A stretch of DNA of 64,000 nt, from positions 1 to 64,000 of the forward strand of contig CANMLX010000012.1 of NCBI GenBank assembly GCA_947498845.1, read 5' to 3'. This document shows, in pieces, positions 1 to 7,100 of this stretch (its first letter is position 1; each line of letters starts with the position of its first letter). The position numbers and the translations under genes are program-made. The notes beneath the pieces are model-generated. The model was not told the DNA's origin. It saw nothing but the letters and a program-made list of their open reading frames with translations, and did no database searches. The stretch is from an uncultured Flavobacteriaceae bacterium. GTDB taxonomy: Bacteria > Bacteroidota > Bacteroidia > Flavobacteriales > Flavobacteriaceae.

Positions 1-69
1 TTGTCTCAAATTATAACTTGAAAAAGTGTAAACTATGTCCCTTTAACTTTGTAAACTATGTGCCTTTAA
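1..69. mobile_element. possible insertion-sequence end
   Basis: Two direct copies of a GTAAACTATGTSCCTTTAAC motif lie back to back (about 27-46 and 50-69). The sequence right after position 69 is homologous to the middle of the repeat at 1540-1691. Internal direct repeats at an element end are typical of IS21-type termini, so this may be the end of an element lying to the left that cut into the cassette repeat. No transposase is in the window, so the call rests on motif repetition and the abrupt break in homology. Confidence 0.3.
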
Positions 70-216
70 CGTACCGGCATTGCATCCATCGGTTTTGTAT
101 AAGATTAGTTGCGTAGTTTAAGCACTAAATTTAGCAAATAAATCACAGATAAAAAGTCCTCGCAGACTATCGTAAGTAGGCTAGAAACTAGCAATTAATT
201 TTATACTGTGTTGGCA
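70..216. repeat. partial attC-like cassette repeat
   Basis: Aligns by eye with 1545-1691. Both share GGCATTGCA-CCATCG, a TTGTRTAAGATT block, GTTGCGT, an AAATTTAGCA block, and an end reading CAATKAATTTTAYACYGTGTTGG. The left half of the element is missing, apparently replaced by the sequence at 1-69. The last bases (GTTGGCA at 210-216) are the core boundary of the serine hydrolase cassette. Confidence 0.5.
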
Positions 217-224
217 ACAGTATT

Positions 225-1193
225 TTATATGTTCGGAATAATGTGTTTCTGAATCAATTCAATTCTATCTTTTGCTCTCGGCATAAATTGTGATGTAATA
301 GCGATTATAACATTTTCAAGTCGGTTAACATAAATTATATTACCACCGTCTCCGATAGCTGAAAAACAATCATTTTCTTGGTTATCAATTATCCACCATA
401 AATATCCATAAGCTAAATCATTCAACTGACTATGCTTTTTAGTACTTTCTGTAATCCATTTGGATGAAATTATTTGACTATTATTCCACTTTCCCTTATT
501 CAGATATAATTGACCAATTTTAGCCATATCTGTAGTTGTCAAAGTTAATCCCCAACCTGCTGTATTTATACTTTTAGGGTCAATTACCCAACCATTTACA
601 TATTTATCTTTAAGAAATGAAAAATGTTCTTCTTTGTTATGTATTCGCAAATTATTAGGTGATTTAATACCTAAAGGAGAAAATAAGTTTTCTGAAGCAA
701 AATCAAGTATAGATTGCCCTGTAGCATTTGCGAGAATACCGGACAAGACTTGCAATCCTATTGTTGTATATTTAAAATCTCCGCTTAAAGTTTTTCCTCC
801 TAATAAGTCAAGTACTGATTTAGTCCAATCGTCACTTGAATAGACTCTCGTGTAAGGTTCAGATTTAAATTTGTATGGAGCAGTCATTGTTAACAAATGT
901 CTTATTGTTATATTCTGAATGGTTCTTTCTCTTTTTTTGAGAACATATTTAGGGAAAAAATTTAAAACGTTTTGTTCTGTATTTTTTATAAATCCTTTGT
1001 CAATTGCTATTCCAACAAGAATGGATAATATACTTTTCGTTACAGAAGCAATGTGAATAGTGTCGTTTTTTTTATAATCATTGAAATAATTTTCGAAGAC
1101 GATATCATTATTTTTTATAACTATAATTCCAGCAATGTTTGTATAATCTTCTTGAATTGTTTTTTCTAATTCTAATGTTTTTTTGTTATTCAT
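225..1193 (-). CDS. beta-lactamase family (class C / PBP-like) serine hydrolase
   Basis: A 322-residue protein of the serine hydrolase group related to class C beta-lactamases and penicillin-binding proteins. The SxxK nucleophile motif is visible as ASVTKSI (Ser about residue 50), a Tyr motif candidate is KYTTIGLQ (YxT rather than the usual YxN), and the third box resembles GDGGN near residue 280. I see no signal peptide, which is unusual for the family and suggests a cytoplasmic enzyme or a distinct substrate. Family members include esterases, peptidases and amidases, so the substrate cannot be told. It is the only gene of cassette A, with its stop 15 bp from the core boundary at 210. Overlapping + strand reading frames here are not credible. 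Confidence 0.85.
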   Translation of the reverse strand: MNNKKTLELEKTIQEDYTNIAGIIVIKNNDIVFENYFNDYKKNDTIHIASVTKSILSILVGIAIDKGFIKNTEQNVLNFFPKYVLKKRERTIQNITIRHLLTMTAPYKFKSEPYTRVYSSDDWTKSVLDLLGGKTLSGDFKYTTIGLQVLSGILANATGQSILDFASENLFSPLGIKSPNNLRIHNKEEHFSFLKDKYVNGWVIDPKSINTAGWGLTLTTTDMAKIGQLYLNKGKWNNSQIISSKWITESTKKHSQLNDLAYGYLWWIIDNQENDCFSAIGDGGNIIYVNRLENVIIAITSQFMPRAKDRIELIQKHIIPNI

Positions 1194-1393
1194 ATCTAGT
1201 TGTTTTTCACAAAATTACATCAGTCAAATTTGTTTTATTTACTATTAAATAAACAATTTTAAATTACTATTGATTTACAATTATTTACAAGTCGTAAAAT
1301 TGTGTTGAAAACTATAAGTCTATCGATTTTTCTCTTTTGAAGAGAATAAAAAAGTGATTAATAAATTCTAGTTTGGAGTTTTTGGGATATTGT
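1194..1393. other. upstream region of the serine hydrolase in cassette A
   Basis: A 200-bp AT-rich stretch between the start codon of the hydrolase and the inverse core TGCCAAC. I see no gene. It contains AT-rich sequence suitable for a promoter on the minus strand, but no clear TAnnTTTG element, so the cassette may rely on read-through transcription. Confidence 0.4.
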
Positions 1394-1691
1394 TGCCAAC
1401 GTCCCGCGGCTAAATGCGGTTTTCGAATTTGCAAGATACGAAGTGTCGGTAGAATTTGGAAATTGCATTTAGGCGAAGATGAGTGTAGTCCCGCAGGGCG
1501 CACACATCTTCGGCGTAGCCGCGGGACGATGGGTGCAATTGTCCCGAAGGGCATTGCACCCATCGTTCTTGTGTAAGATTTCGTTGCGTGAATTTAGCAA
1601 TTAACTTTACAAGTACAAATAGGCAAAGGAAAAATCAGAGATTTTTCCGAGTAGGGAAGTAGTAAGCAATGAATTTTACACCGTGTTGGGC
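1394..1691. repeat. attC-like folded cassette junction, 298 bp
   Basis: The segment lies between the inverse core TGCCAAC (1394-1400) and the core GTTGGGC (1685-1691). It is far more GC-rich than its neighbours and contains nested inverted repeats: GTCCCGCGGCTA (1401-1412) against TAGCCGCGGGAC (about 1517-1528); GGCGAAGATG (about 1471) against CATCTTCGGCG (about 1505); and GATGGGTGCAAT (about 1529) against ATTGCACCCATC (about 1552). A partial second copy is at 70-216. Classical attC sites are about 57-141 bp, so this would be a long and unorthodox one. Two reading frames through it (1312-1563 minus, 1373-1576 plus) follow the palindromes and are not genes. Confidence 0.55.
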
Positions 1692-1695
1692 GTAG

Positions 1696-1893
1696 TTATT
1701 TTTCTTCTTTTTTGTCAGTCAGCGTAATGGTCAGTTTATTCTTTTGTTGCTTAATTTCAATTTCTTTTCCGATTTCAAATCCGAGTTCTTTTAACCATCT
1801 TCCCTCAAGCCGAATTTCAGGGATAGCCGCATAATTACTCCATTTACGAGGTTGGAATTTTTTATAAATCTTTAACTTTCTAAATCGGTTCAT
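1696..1893 (-). CDS. SymE-like toxin/RNA-binding domain protein
   Basis: A 65-residue basic protein using the ATG at 1893; the longer frame to 1971 would run across the divergent XRE promoter and has an unrelated N-terminus. The stretch PEIRLEGRWLKELGFEIG matches the SymE-type signature (Pro-x-[IL]-x-L-x-G-x-W-[LF]-x-x-x-GF-x-x-G-x-x-[IV]), an AbrB-like fold. In Escherichia coli SymE is an SOS-induced endoribonuclease-type toxin controlled by an antisense RNA. Here no antisense RNA is evident, but a divergent XRE regulator starts 59 bp away, so a transcriptionally controlled toxin or toxin-antitoxin-like pair is plausible. The stop lies 5 bp inside the cassette boundary. Confidence 0.7.
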   Translation of the reverse strand: MNRFRKLKIYKKFQPRKWSNYAAIPEIRLEGRWLKELGFEIGKEIEIKQQKNKLTITLTDKKEEK

Positions 1894-1952
1894 TAAGGTA
1901 TTGTTCGTTATTCCGAACACAAGATATAAATAATTTATCGAAATTCGGTATA
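1894..1952. promoter_or_regulatory. divergent symE-like/XRE promoter region
   Basis: A 59-bp spacer between two divergently read genes. It contains TTCCGAA (about 1912-1918) and the small imperfect dyad CGAA-A-TTCG (about 1939-1947), which are candidate operator sites for the XRE protein to control both genes. No full TAnnTTTG element is evident. Confidence 0.35.
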
Positions 1953-2174
1953 GTGAACACGAAAGAATCAAAATATTTTCAAAAATTAGGTGCTAAAATC
2001 AAGCAACTGAGAGAAGAAAAAGAGATTGACCAAAAGTCATTTGCTTTTGATTGCGAGATTGGTAGAACTCAATTATATATGATTGAAAAAGGTAGAACAA
2101 ATCCAAGGTTACTTACTTTAATGAAAATTGCTGATGGCTTGGAAATCTCTGTTTCCGAACTTCTTAAAATTTAA
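1953..2174 (+). CDS. XRE-family helix-turn-helix transcriptional regulator
   Basis: A 73-residue single-domain DNA-binding protein starting at a GTG codon. The HTH core runs about residues 13-68: LGAKIKQLREEKEIDQKSF, then the recognition region IGRTQLYMIEKGRTNP, then LLTLMKIADGLEISVSELL, all canonical for the Cro/CI (XRE) family. It is read toward the integrase, opposite to its two cassette neighbours, and diverges from the SymE-like gene, which it probably represses together with itself. It could be the antitoxin-like partner. The size is typical for stand-alone XRE regulators of mobile elements. Confidence 0.85.
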   Translation: MNTKESKYFQKLGAKIKQLREEKEIDQKSFAFDCEIGRTQLYMIEKGRTNPRLLTLMKIADGLEISVSELLKI

Positions 2175-2188
2175 TAAAAAGTTAGTTT

Positions 2189-2755
2189 TTATATTTTATT
2201 CAACTTTTCAATCAGTTTATCAATTTCTAATTCGAATTTATCAGATGTTACAACTGATGTAAATATTATTTTATTCTCTTTTAAAATATTAAAAGCAAAC
2301 CCCGTATCCAATGTGTCATTTTTGAATATTTTATAGATTCTATATTTCTTAAAAGGAAGTTCAATTTCGTAAGTTCTCTCGTATCTAAAATTCGGCGAAA
2401 TATACTCCTCAAAATTGTGTCCAGCGATGTAACTTAAAAAGTATTTATTCATATTATCCAAGTCGGATATTGGATGTAAATAAGTCGAGGCTACAAATCC
2501 GCCAATCATTTTATTATTTTTCCAAAGTTCCGACTCGTACTCGTAAGTCGTTTCTTCTGTTATTGTGTCAAATGCTTTTGAATAAAGATGATTTTTGAAT
2601 TCAACCGAACTTAGATATTCATTTGATAGAATGTTTTCTTGTAAAATCAACTTTTTTTTATCGGATTCCTGAAATTTTAATTTTTCATCAGAATCCATAC
2701 AACTTGTCGAAATCACAAGTGTAAAAATTAAACTGAAAACTTGATTTATTTTCAT
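2189..2755 (-). CDS. putative lipoprotein of unknown function (cassette cargo)
   Basis: A 188-residue protein that begins with a lipoprotein signal peptide: a hydrophobic stretch (FSLIFTLVIS) followed by a TSC lipobox with the cysteine near residue 19, then a charged Asp/Lys-rich linker. The rest is soluble alpha/beta-type sequence with no motif I recognise. It is the cassette gene closest to the integrase and reads away from it, starting 11 bp inside the core TACGCCCAACAC. Likely anchored to the inner or outer membrane. Function unknown. Confidence 0.75.
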   Translation of the reverse strand: MKINQVFSLIFTLVISTSCMDSDEKLKFQESDKKKLILQENILSNEYLSSVEFKNHLYSKAFDTITEETTYEYESELWKNNKMIGGFVASTYLHPISDLDNMNKYFLSYIAGHNFEEYISPNFRYERTYEIELPFKKYRIYKIFKNDTLDTGFAFNILKENKIIFTSVVTSDKFELEIDKLIEKLNKI

Positions 2756-2775
2756 TCGTTCAAATTACGCCCAAC

Positions 2776-2924
2776 ACACAAATATATAGAATTAATGGCT
2801 TATACTTTGTATTTCGTATAAATTAAGTTAAAGTATTGTTTTGTAGTGCTTAAGAAGTGTTTTTGTATTCTGTATTTTGTATATCTTTGTAAAAATATTT
2901 TTTAAAATTTATACAAAATACAGA
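2776..2924. promoter_or_regulatory. attI-like / integrase upstream region with long dyad
   Basis: The 149 bp between the first cassette boundary and the integrase ATG hold a perfect 17-bp inverted repeat with a 26-bp loop: ATTCTGTATTTTGTATA at 2867-2883 and TATACAAAATACAGAAT at 2910-2926. A looser copy, TTTGTATTTCGTATA, sits at about 2808-2822. In integrons this is the position of attI and the integrase promoter. The right arm covers the start codon. The repeats could bind the integrase or a repressor. Confidence 0.45.
2863..2889 (+). promoter_or_regulatory. candidate Bacteroidota promoter of the integrase
   Basis: TATCTTTG at 2882-2889 is a perfect match to the -7 element TAnnTTTG, and TTG at 2863-2865 lies 16 bp upstream, slightly short of the usual spacing. 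The predicted transcript would start near 2896, after the in-frame TTG at 2877, which supports the ATG at 2925 as the true integrase start. Confidence 0.5.
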
Positions 2925-4025
2925 ATGGTGTTGGAAAACTATCATATTAGTTTAGGGAAGCATAGAGATAAAAATGTTATCTGGATTGCTTTCCCATATT
3001 CTTTAAAATTAAAAGAAGATTTAAAAAAAAGTTTTAAATCTGCCCGATGGAGTAATACACAAAAATCATGGTATTTACCAGATTTAAAATCTGTAAGAGA
3101 GAAGTTAAATATACCGTTAAATGTAATAGGAGCTACTATTTTAAATAAAATTCATCCAATAAATAAAGATGCTTATTTAAAGATGCAACAGATGTTAAAT
3201 TTAAAGGCTTATAGTGATAATACTAAAAGAGTTTACCTGTCAGAATTTGCACATTTGTTAGTTATTATTAAAAAATATGCAGTAGATGATTTAACGCCCA
3301 GAAGATTAAAAGATTATTTTCTTTATTGTGTAGAAGAACTTAAAATGAAAGAACGTAAAATGAATGGTAAAATTAATGCTGTGAAGTTTTATTTTGAACA
3401 AGTGTTGCATAAACCCAAAATGTTTTTTGATATTCCCCGCCCTAAAAAACCAGTAACGTTACCTAAAATGCTCAGTAAAAATGAAGTTAAGAAGATTTTT
3501 GCTCAGATAAAAAATACTAAGCACTTATTGGCATTACAATTATGTTACGGCATGGGATTACGTGTAAGTGAACTAGAAAAACTTAAACTAGCACATATAA
3601 ATAGAGATAGGATGCAGGTTTTAATTGAAGGAGGTAAAGGAAAAAAAGACCGTTATGTGTTATTGCCAGAAAGTATACTTCCATTGCTAATAAACTATTA
3701 CAAAGCATACCGTCCTAAAGTTTGGTTATTTGAAGGGCCTTATGGCAATGCATATTCTAAGAGTAGCTTTCAGAAAATCTTTAAAAAGGCGATGAAAAAA
3801 GCCAATATTAATAAAGCTATAGGCATTCATGGGTTGCGACATTCTTATGCAACACACCTTTTAGAAAGCGGAGCAGATATTAGGTTTATTCAAGAGTTAT
3901 TGGGGCATAATTCCATAAAAACAACACAAGTTTATACGCATGTAACCAATAGATCAAAATTAAATATTGAAAGTCCTTTAGATACTCTTAATGCTAAGGA
4001 TAATACCAATTTTGCTATAAAATGA
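2925..4025 (+). CDS. IntI/Xer-like tyrosine recombinase (integrase)
   Basis: A 366-residue tyrosine recombinase starting at the ATG at 2925. All catalytic residues are present: Arg213 (GMGLRVSE), Lys238 (GGKGKKDR), His302 and Arg305 (HGLRHSYATH), His328 (LGHNSIKTT) and Tyr337 (VYTHV). Residues about 95-175 are the SAM-like core-binding domain. Residues 1-60 are an extra N-terminal module containing FPY and ARWSNTQKSWYLPD. The wording of the last 60 residues (LLESGADIRFIQELLGH, then YTHV, then SPLD) is close to integron integrases, but I do not see the long IntI-specific insertion before the HxxR motif. The neighbouring inverted-core cassettes suggest it moves them. The last 8 residues and the stop come from an inserted repeat element (4003-4164). 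Confidence 0.9.
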   Translation: MVLENYHISLGKHRDKNVIWIAFPYSLKLKEDLKKSFKSARWSNTQKSWYLPDLKSVREKLNIPLNVIGATILNKIHPINKDAYLKMQQMLNLKAYSDNTKRVYLSEFAHLLVIIKKYAVDDLTPRRLKDYFLYCVEELKMKERKMNGKINAVKFYFEQVLHKPKMFFDIPRPKKPVTLPKMLSKNEVKKIFAQIKNTKHLLALQLCYGMGLRVSELEKLKLAHINRDRMQVLIEGGKGKKDRYVLLPESILPLLINYYKAYRPKVWLFEGPYGNAYSKSSFQKIFKKAMKKANINKAIGIHGLRHSYATHLLESGADIRFIQELLGHNSIKTTQVYTHVTNRSKLNIESPLDTLNAKDNTNFAIK

Positions 4026-4164
4026 GGTATAAATAATTTGAGTTATTTTACAGGAGTTCAAAGCATAAAAATCAAGCATAGCTTTAGCTACGGTTTATTT
4101 TTTTAATGCAGAAATCATGTAAAAGAAACGAATTATATGTCGCATTTTATGGTAGAATTGGTAT
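4003..4164. mobile_element. short inverted-repeat element (MITE-like), about 162 bp, inserted in the integrase 3' end
   Basis: Ends are ATACCAATTTTGCTATAAAA (from 4003) and, inverted, ATACCAATTCTACCATAAAA (4164 leftward). The interior is a near copy, in reverse orientation, of 26460-26624, including the centre AAACCGTAGCTAAAGCTATG. It has no coding capacity. The left end overlaps codons Asn-Thr-Asn-Phe-Ala-Ile-Lys-stop of the integrase, so the element supplies that protein's terminus. Confidence 0.7.
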
Positions 4165-4199
4165 AAGATTTAAAGTAAGTGTATAATTAATATTAAGAG

Positions 4200-7100
4200 C
4201 TAACTTTTAATTACCCTTACATTCATTTCCTCTACTTTTTTATCTGAAAGCGGAGAAGGAGAGCCAAACAGTAAATCTTCACTAGTACCCGTTTTAGGGA
4301 ATGCCATAACCTCTCTAATAGATGCTTTTTTCTCTAAAATCATCATAAGGCGATCTACTCCCCAGGCTATACCACCATGTGGAGGTGCACCATAATGGAA
4401 GGCCTCGTACATAGTCCCCACACTTTTAAGCATCTCTTCCTTATTGTAGCCCATATTTTTATAAGTAGCTTCTAGAATCTCAGGCTTATGTGCACGTACA
4501 GAGCCACCACCTATCTCATAACCATTCAATATTAAATCGTATTGCTGCGCTATTATTGAGCCTATGTCGCTGTCTTTACCATTTATATGTTTCTCAATAT
4601 CGTAAATGGCAGGCATAGAGAACGGGTTATGTGTAAATGTCCATCGGCCTTCATCATTTTTTTCAAACATAGGGAAGTCTACCACCCAAGCAGGTCTTAA
4701 CTCTTTAGGATTTATTAAGCGTAACATAGCGCCTAATTCTTGGCGAACAGCATCCAGAGCTTTATTGGCTGTTTCGTAACTGGCTGCCGAAAAGAAAACA
4801 ATATCGCCAACATTAGCCTTAGTGGCTTTAATAATACCAGAAGCGATGTCTTCACCTAAAAACTTAATTATAGGCGATTGTAGGCCGTCTTCGTTTACAA
4901 TAATATAGGCTAAACCACCTAAACCGTGTTGTTGCGCTGTGCTAGTAAGTTTTTCAATTTGTCCTTTAGATAAACGCTTCTTGCCTTGCTCTTCTTTGGA
5001 AACTTTAATACACTTTACAATACCACCATCGTCTATAGGTTTACTAAATACCTGGAAGGTAGTATCTTTTACAATATTGGTAATATCCTGCATTTGCAAA
5101 CCAAAGCGTAAGTCTGGTCGGTCACAACCATACTTGTCCATAGCCTCTTTATAGGTAATCACTTCAAATGGATGCAAGATCCATTTTTTACCATATATTT
5201 TTTTAACTATAGTATTAAACATGTTCGTGTTTAAATCTATAATTTGTTGCATACTAGCGTATGCCATTTCTATATCTAATTGGGTGAATTCTGGTTGGCG
5301 ATCACCACGAGAATCCTCATCTCTAAAACAACGTGCAATTTGGAAGTATTTTTCGTAACCACTCACCATTAAAATTTGCTTAAACTGTTGTGGCGCTTGC
5401 GGTAGCGTGTAAAAAGACCCCGCTTTTTTTCTGGTAGGAACAATAAATTCTCTAGCACCCTCGTCTGTTCCAGCAGTTAAAATAGGTGTTTCAACTTCTA
5501 AAAATTCTTGCTCATCCAGTATATCGCGCATCAATTTAATCACTTTATGGCGATTTACAATAGCGCGACGCACATCGTTATTTCTATGATCTAAGTATTT
5601 ATATCGAAAACGAACCGTTTCATTAGATTTTGCTGCCCTTTTTATTTCAAAAGGTAAAGTTTTAGAAAGGTTTAATATATCTAAGTTAGATGTTTCTAGC
5701 TCAATGCTACCTGTACGTAAGCCCGCATTAAAATCGTCTTCTTTACGTTTAACTATAATCCCTGTAACGGTAATTACAGATTCAGGTTTTAATTTTACTA
5801 AATCGTCTAGATTTATAAAAGATTCTCTACTTAAACGTACCTGGAAAATTTCGTTGCTCGAATCGCGTAAATCAATAAACATTAATTCACCATGATCACG
5901 CACACTAGATACCCAACCCGCAAGTGTTACTGTATTACCAATAGAAGCTTCAGATAAATTCGAAATTTTATGTGTACGGTATTCCTCTTTAACAACTATA
6001 GGGATTTCAGGAAGTACTTCGTCTGCGGTAGGCGTTGGGTTTTGGGTATTTGTTATTTGTTGTTTAGAGTTTTGGTCTTCTGTCTTCAGTCTTCCGTCAT
6101 TCCCCGCAAGCATCTTCAAAATCCCTTCACGAATTACTTTTCCAGAAGCACCTTTGCCAATAATGCCAATAATTTTCCCAACAAGTATACCTGCTTTCCC
6201 TTGGTTGCCTGCTTTAATGTCGTTAGCAACAGCAGCGTTTTCAGAGATTACTTTTTGAATGGCGTCTTTAATTTTTTCTTCTGAAATGGTATTGGCTTCA
6301 AAATAAGCTTTATAGTTAAACGTAGCATCGTCTAATAAAGACTTAATCGCATTTTGAGCGAGTACAGGTGTAACTTTATTTGTTTTAAACAAGCTGAAAA
6401 TTTCGATAACATCCGAAATATTTTCAATAGCAGTATACGCTTCAGGCTTCACATTATTGGCTAATGTTTTAGCAACAAATAATGGATCTTTTATAGCGTT
6501 GTTTATAGTTACAAATGTTTCCGATCGTAAGGCATCTGCAGTAAAAAACTTAGCATCTTGAGGCAGTACACCTCCTTCTATTAAAATAGACTCCACGGCG
6601 TAAGGTAATGCCGTTAAATCAATAGTAATACCTGTAACAACATCTTTTATGTTTACAAAAGGTAAGTCGGGTTCAGAGATAAATCTATAATCTGCCTCAA
6701 ACTCTTTTTTACGCATGGTTTTGGTCTGCTTTAAATCGGCATCAAAAAGCACTGTAGTTTGATCTGGACGAAAGGCATTATGCTCTAAGAAATAGTTTAA
6801 TTGCTTTTCTACTTCTTCCTTTAACGCCTCTACCATAAACTTAAACGAGTTTAAGTTTTTTATTTCGGTACGAGGGTTTAAAGTAGTACTATTCTTTTTA
6901 CGGAGAGACACCGAAACATCCGATTTAAACTCACCTTTTTCCAGATTAGCTTCACTTATTTTTAAATTTTGTACAATACGTTGTATGTATTGTGCATAGG
7001 TAGATGCATCTTCTATATTACGAATACAAGGCTCTGTAACAATCTCAATAAGTGGCACTCCGGCTTTGTTAAAATCGACCAGAGAAACCTTTTTCTCATG

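Larger units (their letters stand above)
210..1400 (-). mobile_element. gene cassette A (serine hydrolase), bounded by inverted cores
   Basis: GTTGGCAACA at 210-219 and its exact reverse complement TGTTGCCAAC at 1391-1400 bracket one gene. In integrons the first bases of a cassette and the inverse core at its other end are complementary because they form one attC in the excised circle, and the boundary here fits that rule. The core departs from the classical GTTRRRY consensus at one position. The bracketed gene reads away from the integrase at 2925. The assignment is inference from architecture. Confidence 0.45.
1685..2775 (-). mobile_element. gene cassette B (symE-like, XRE, lipoprotein), bounded by inverted cores
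   Basis: GTGTTGGGCGTA (1683-1694) and its exact reverse complement TACGCCCAACAC (2766-2777) bracket three genes. GTTGGGC fits the integron core GTTRRRY and GCCCAAC fits the inverse core RYYYAAC. The cassette is directly next to the integrase start at 2925, the position of the most recently captured cassette in an integron. Two genes read away from the integrase and one (XRE) toward it. Several genes in one cassette is atypical but known. Confidence 0.5.

Noticed and set aside
1312..1576. Two overlapping reading frames on opposite strands in the GC-rich segment
   Set aside because: They follow the palindromic junction repeat and share no protein feature; the DNA is structured rather than coding.
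1894..1971. Longer N-terminus for the SymE-like protein
   Set aside because: It would run over the divergent XRE start and promoter, and the added residues are not part of the SymE family.
2877..2924. Upstream TTG start for the integrase
   Set aside because: The TATCTTTG promoter element overlaps it, so it would lie before the transcript start; the ATG at 2925 gives a normal start.
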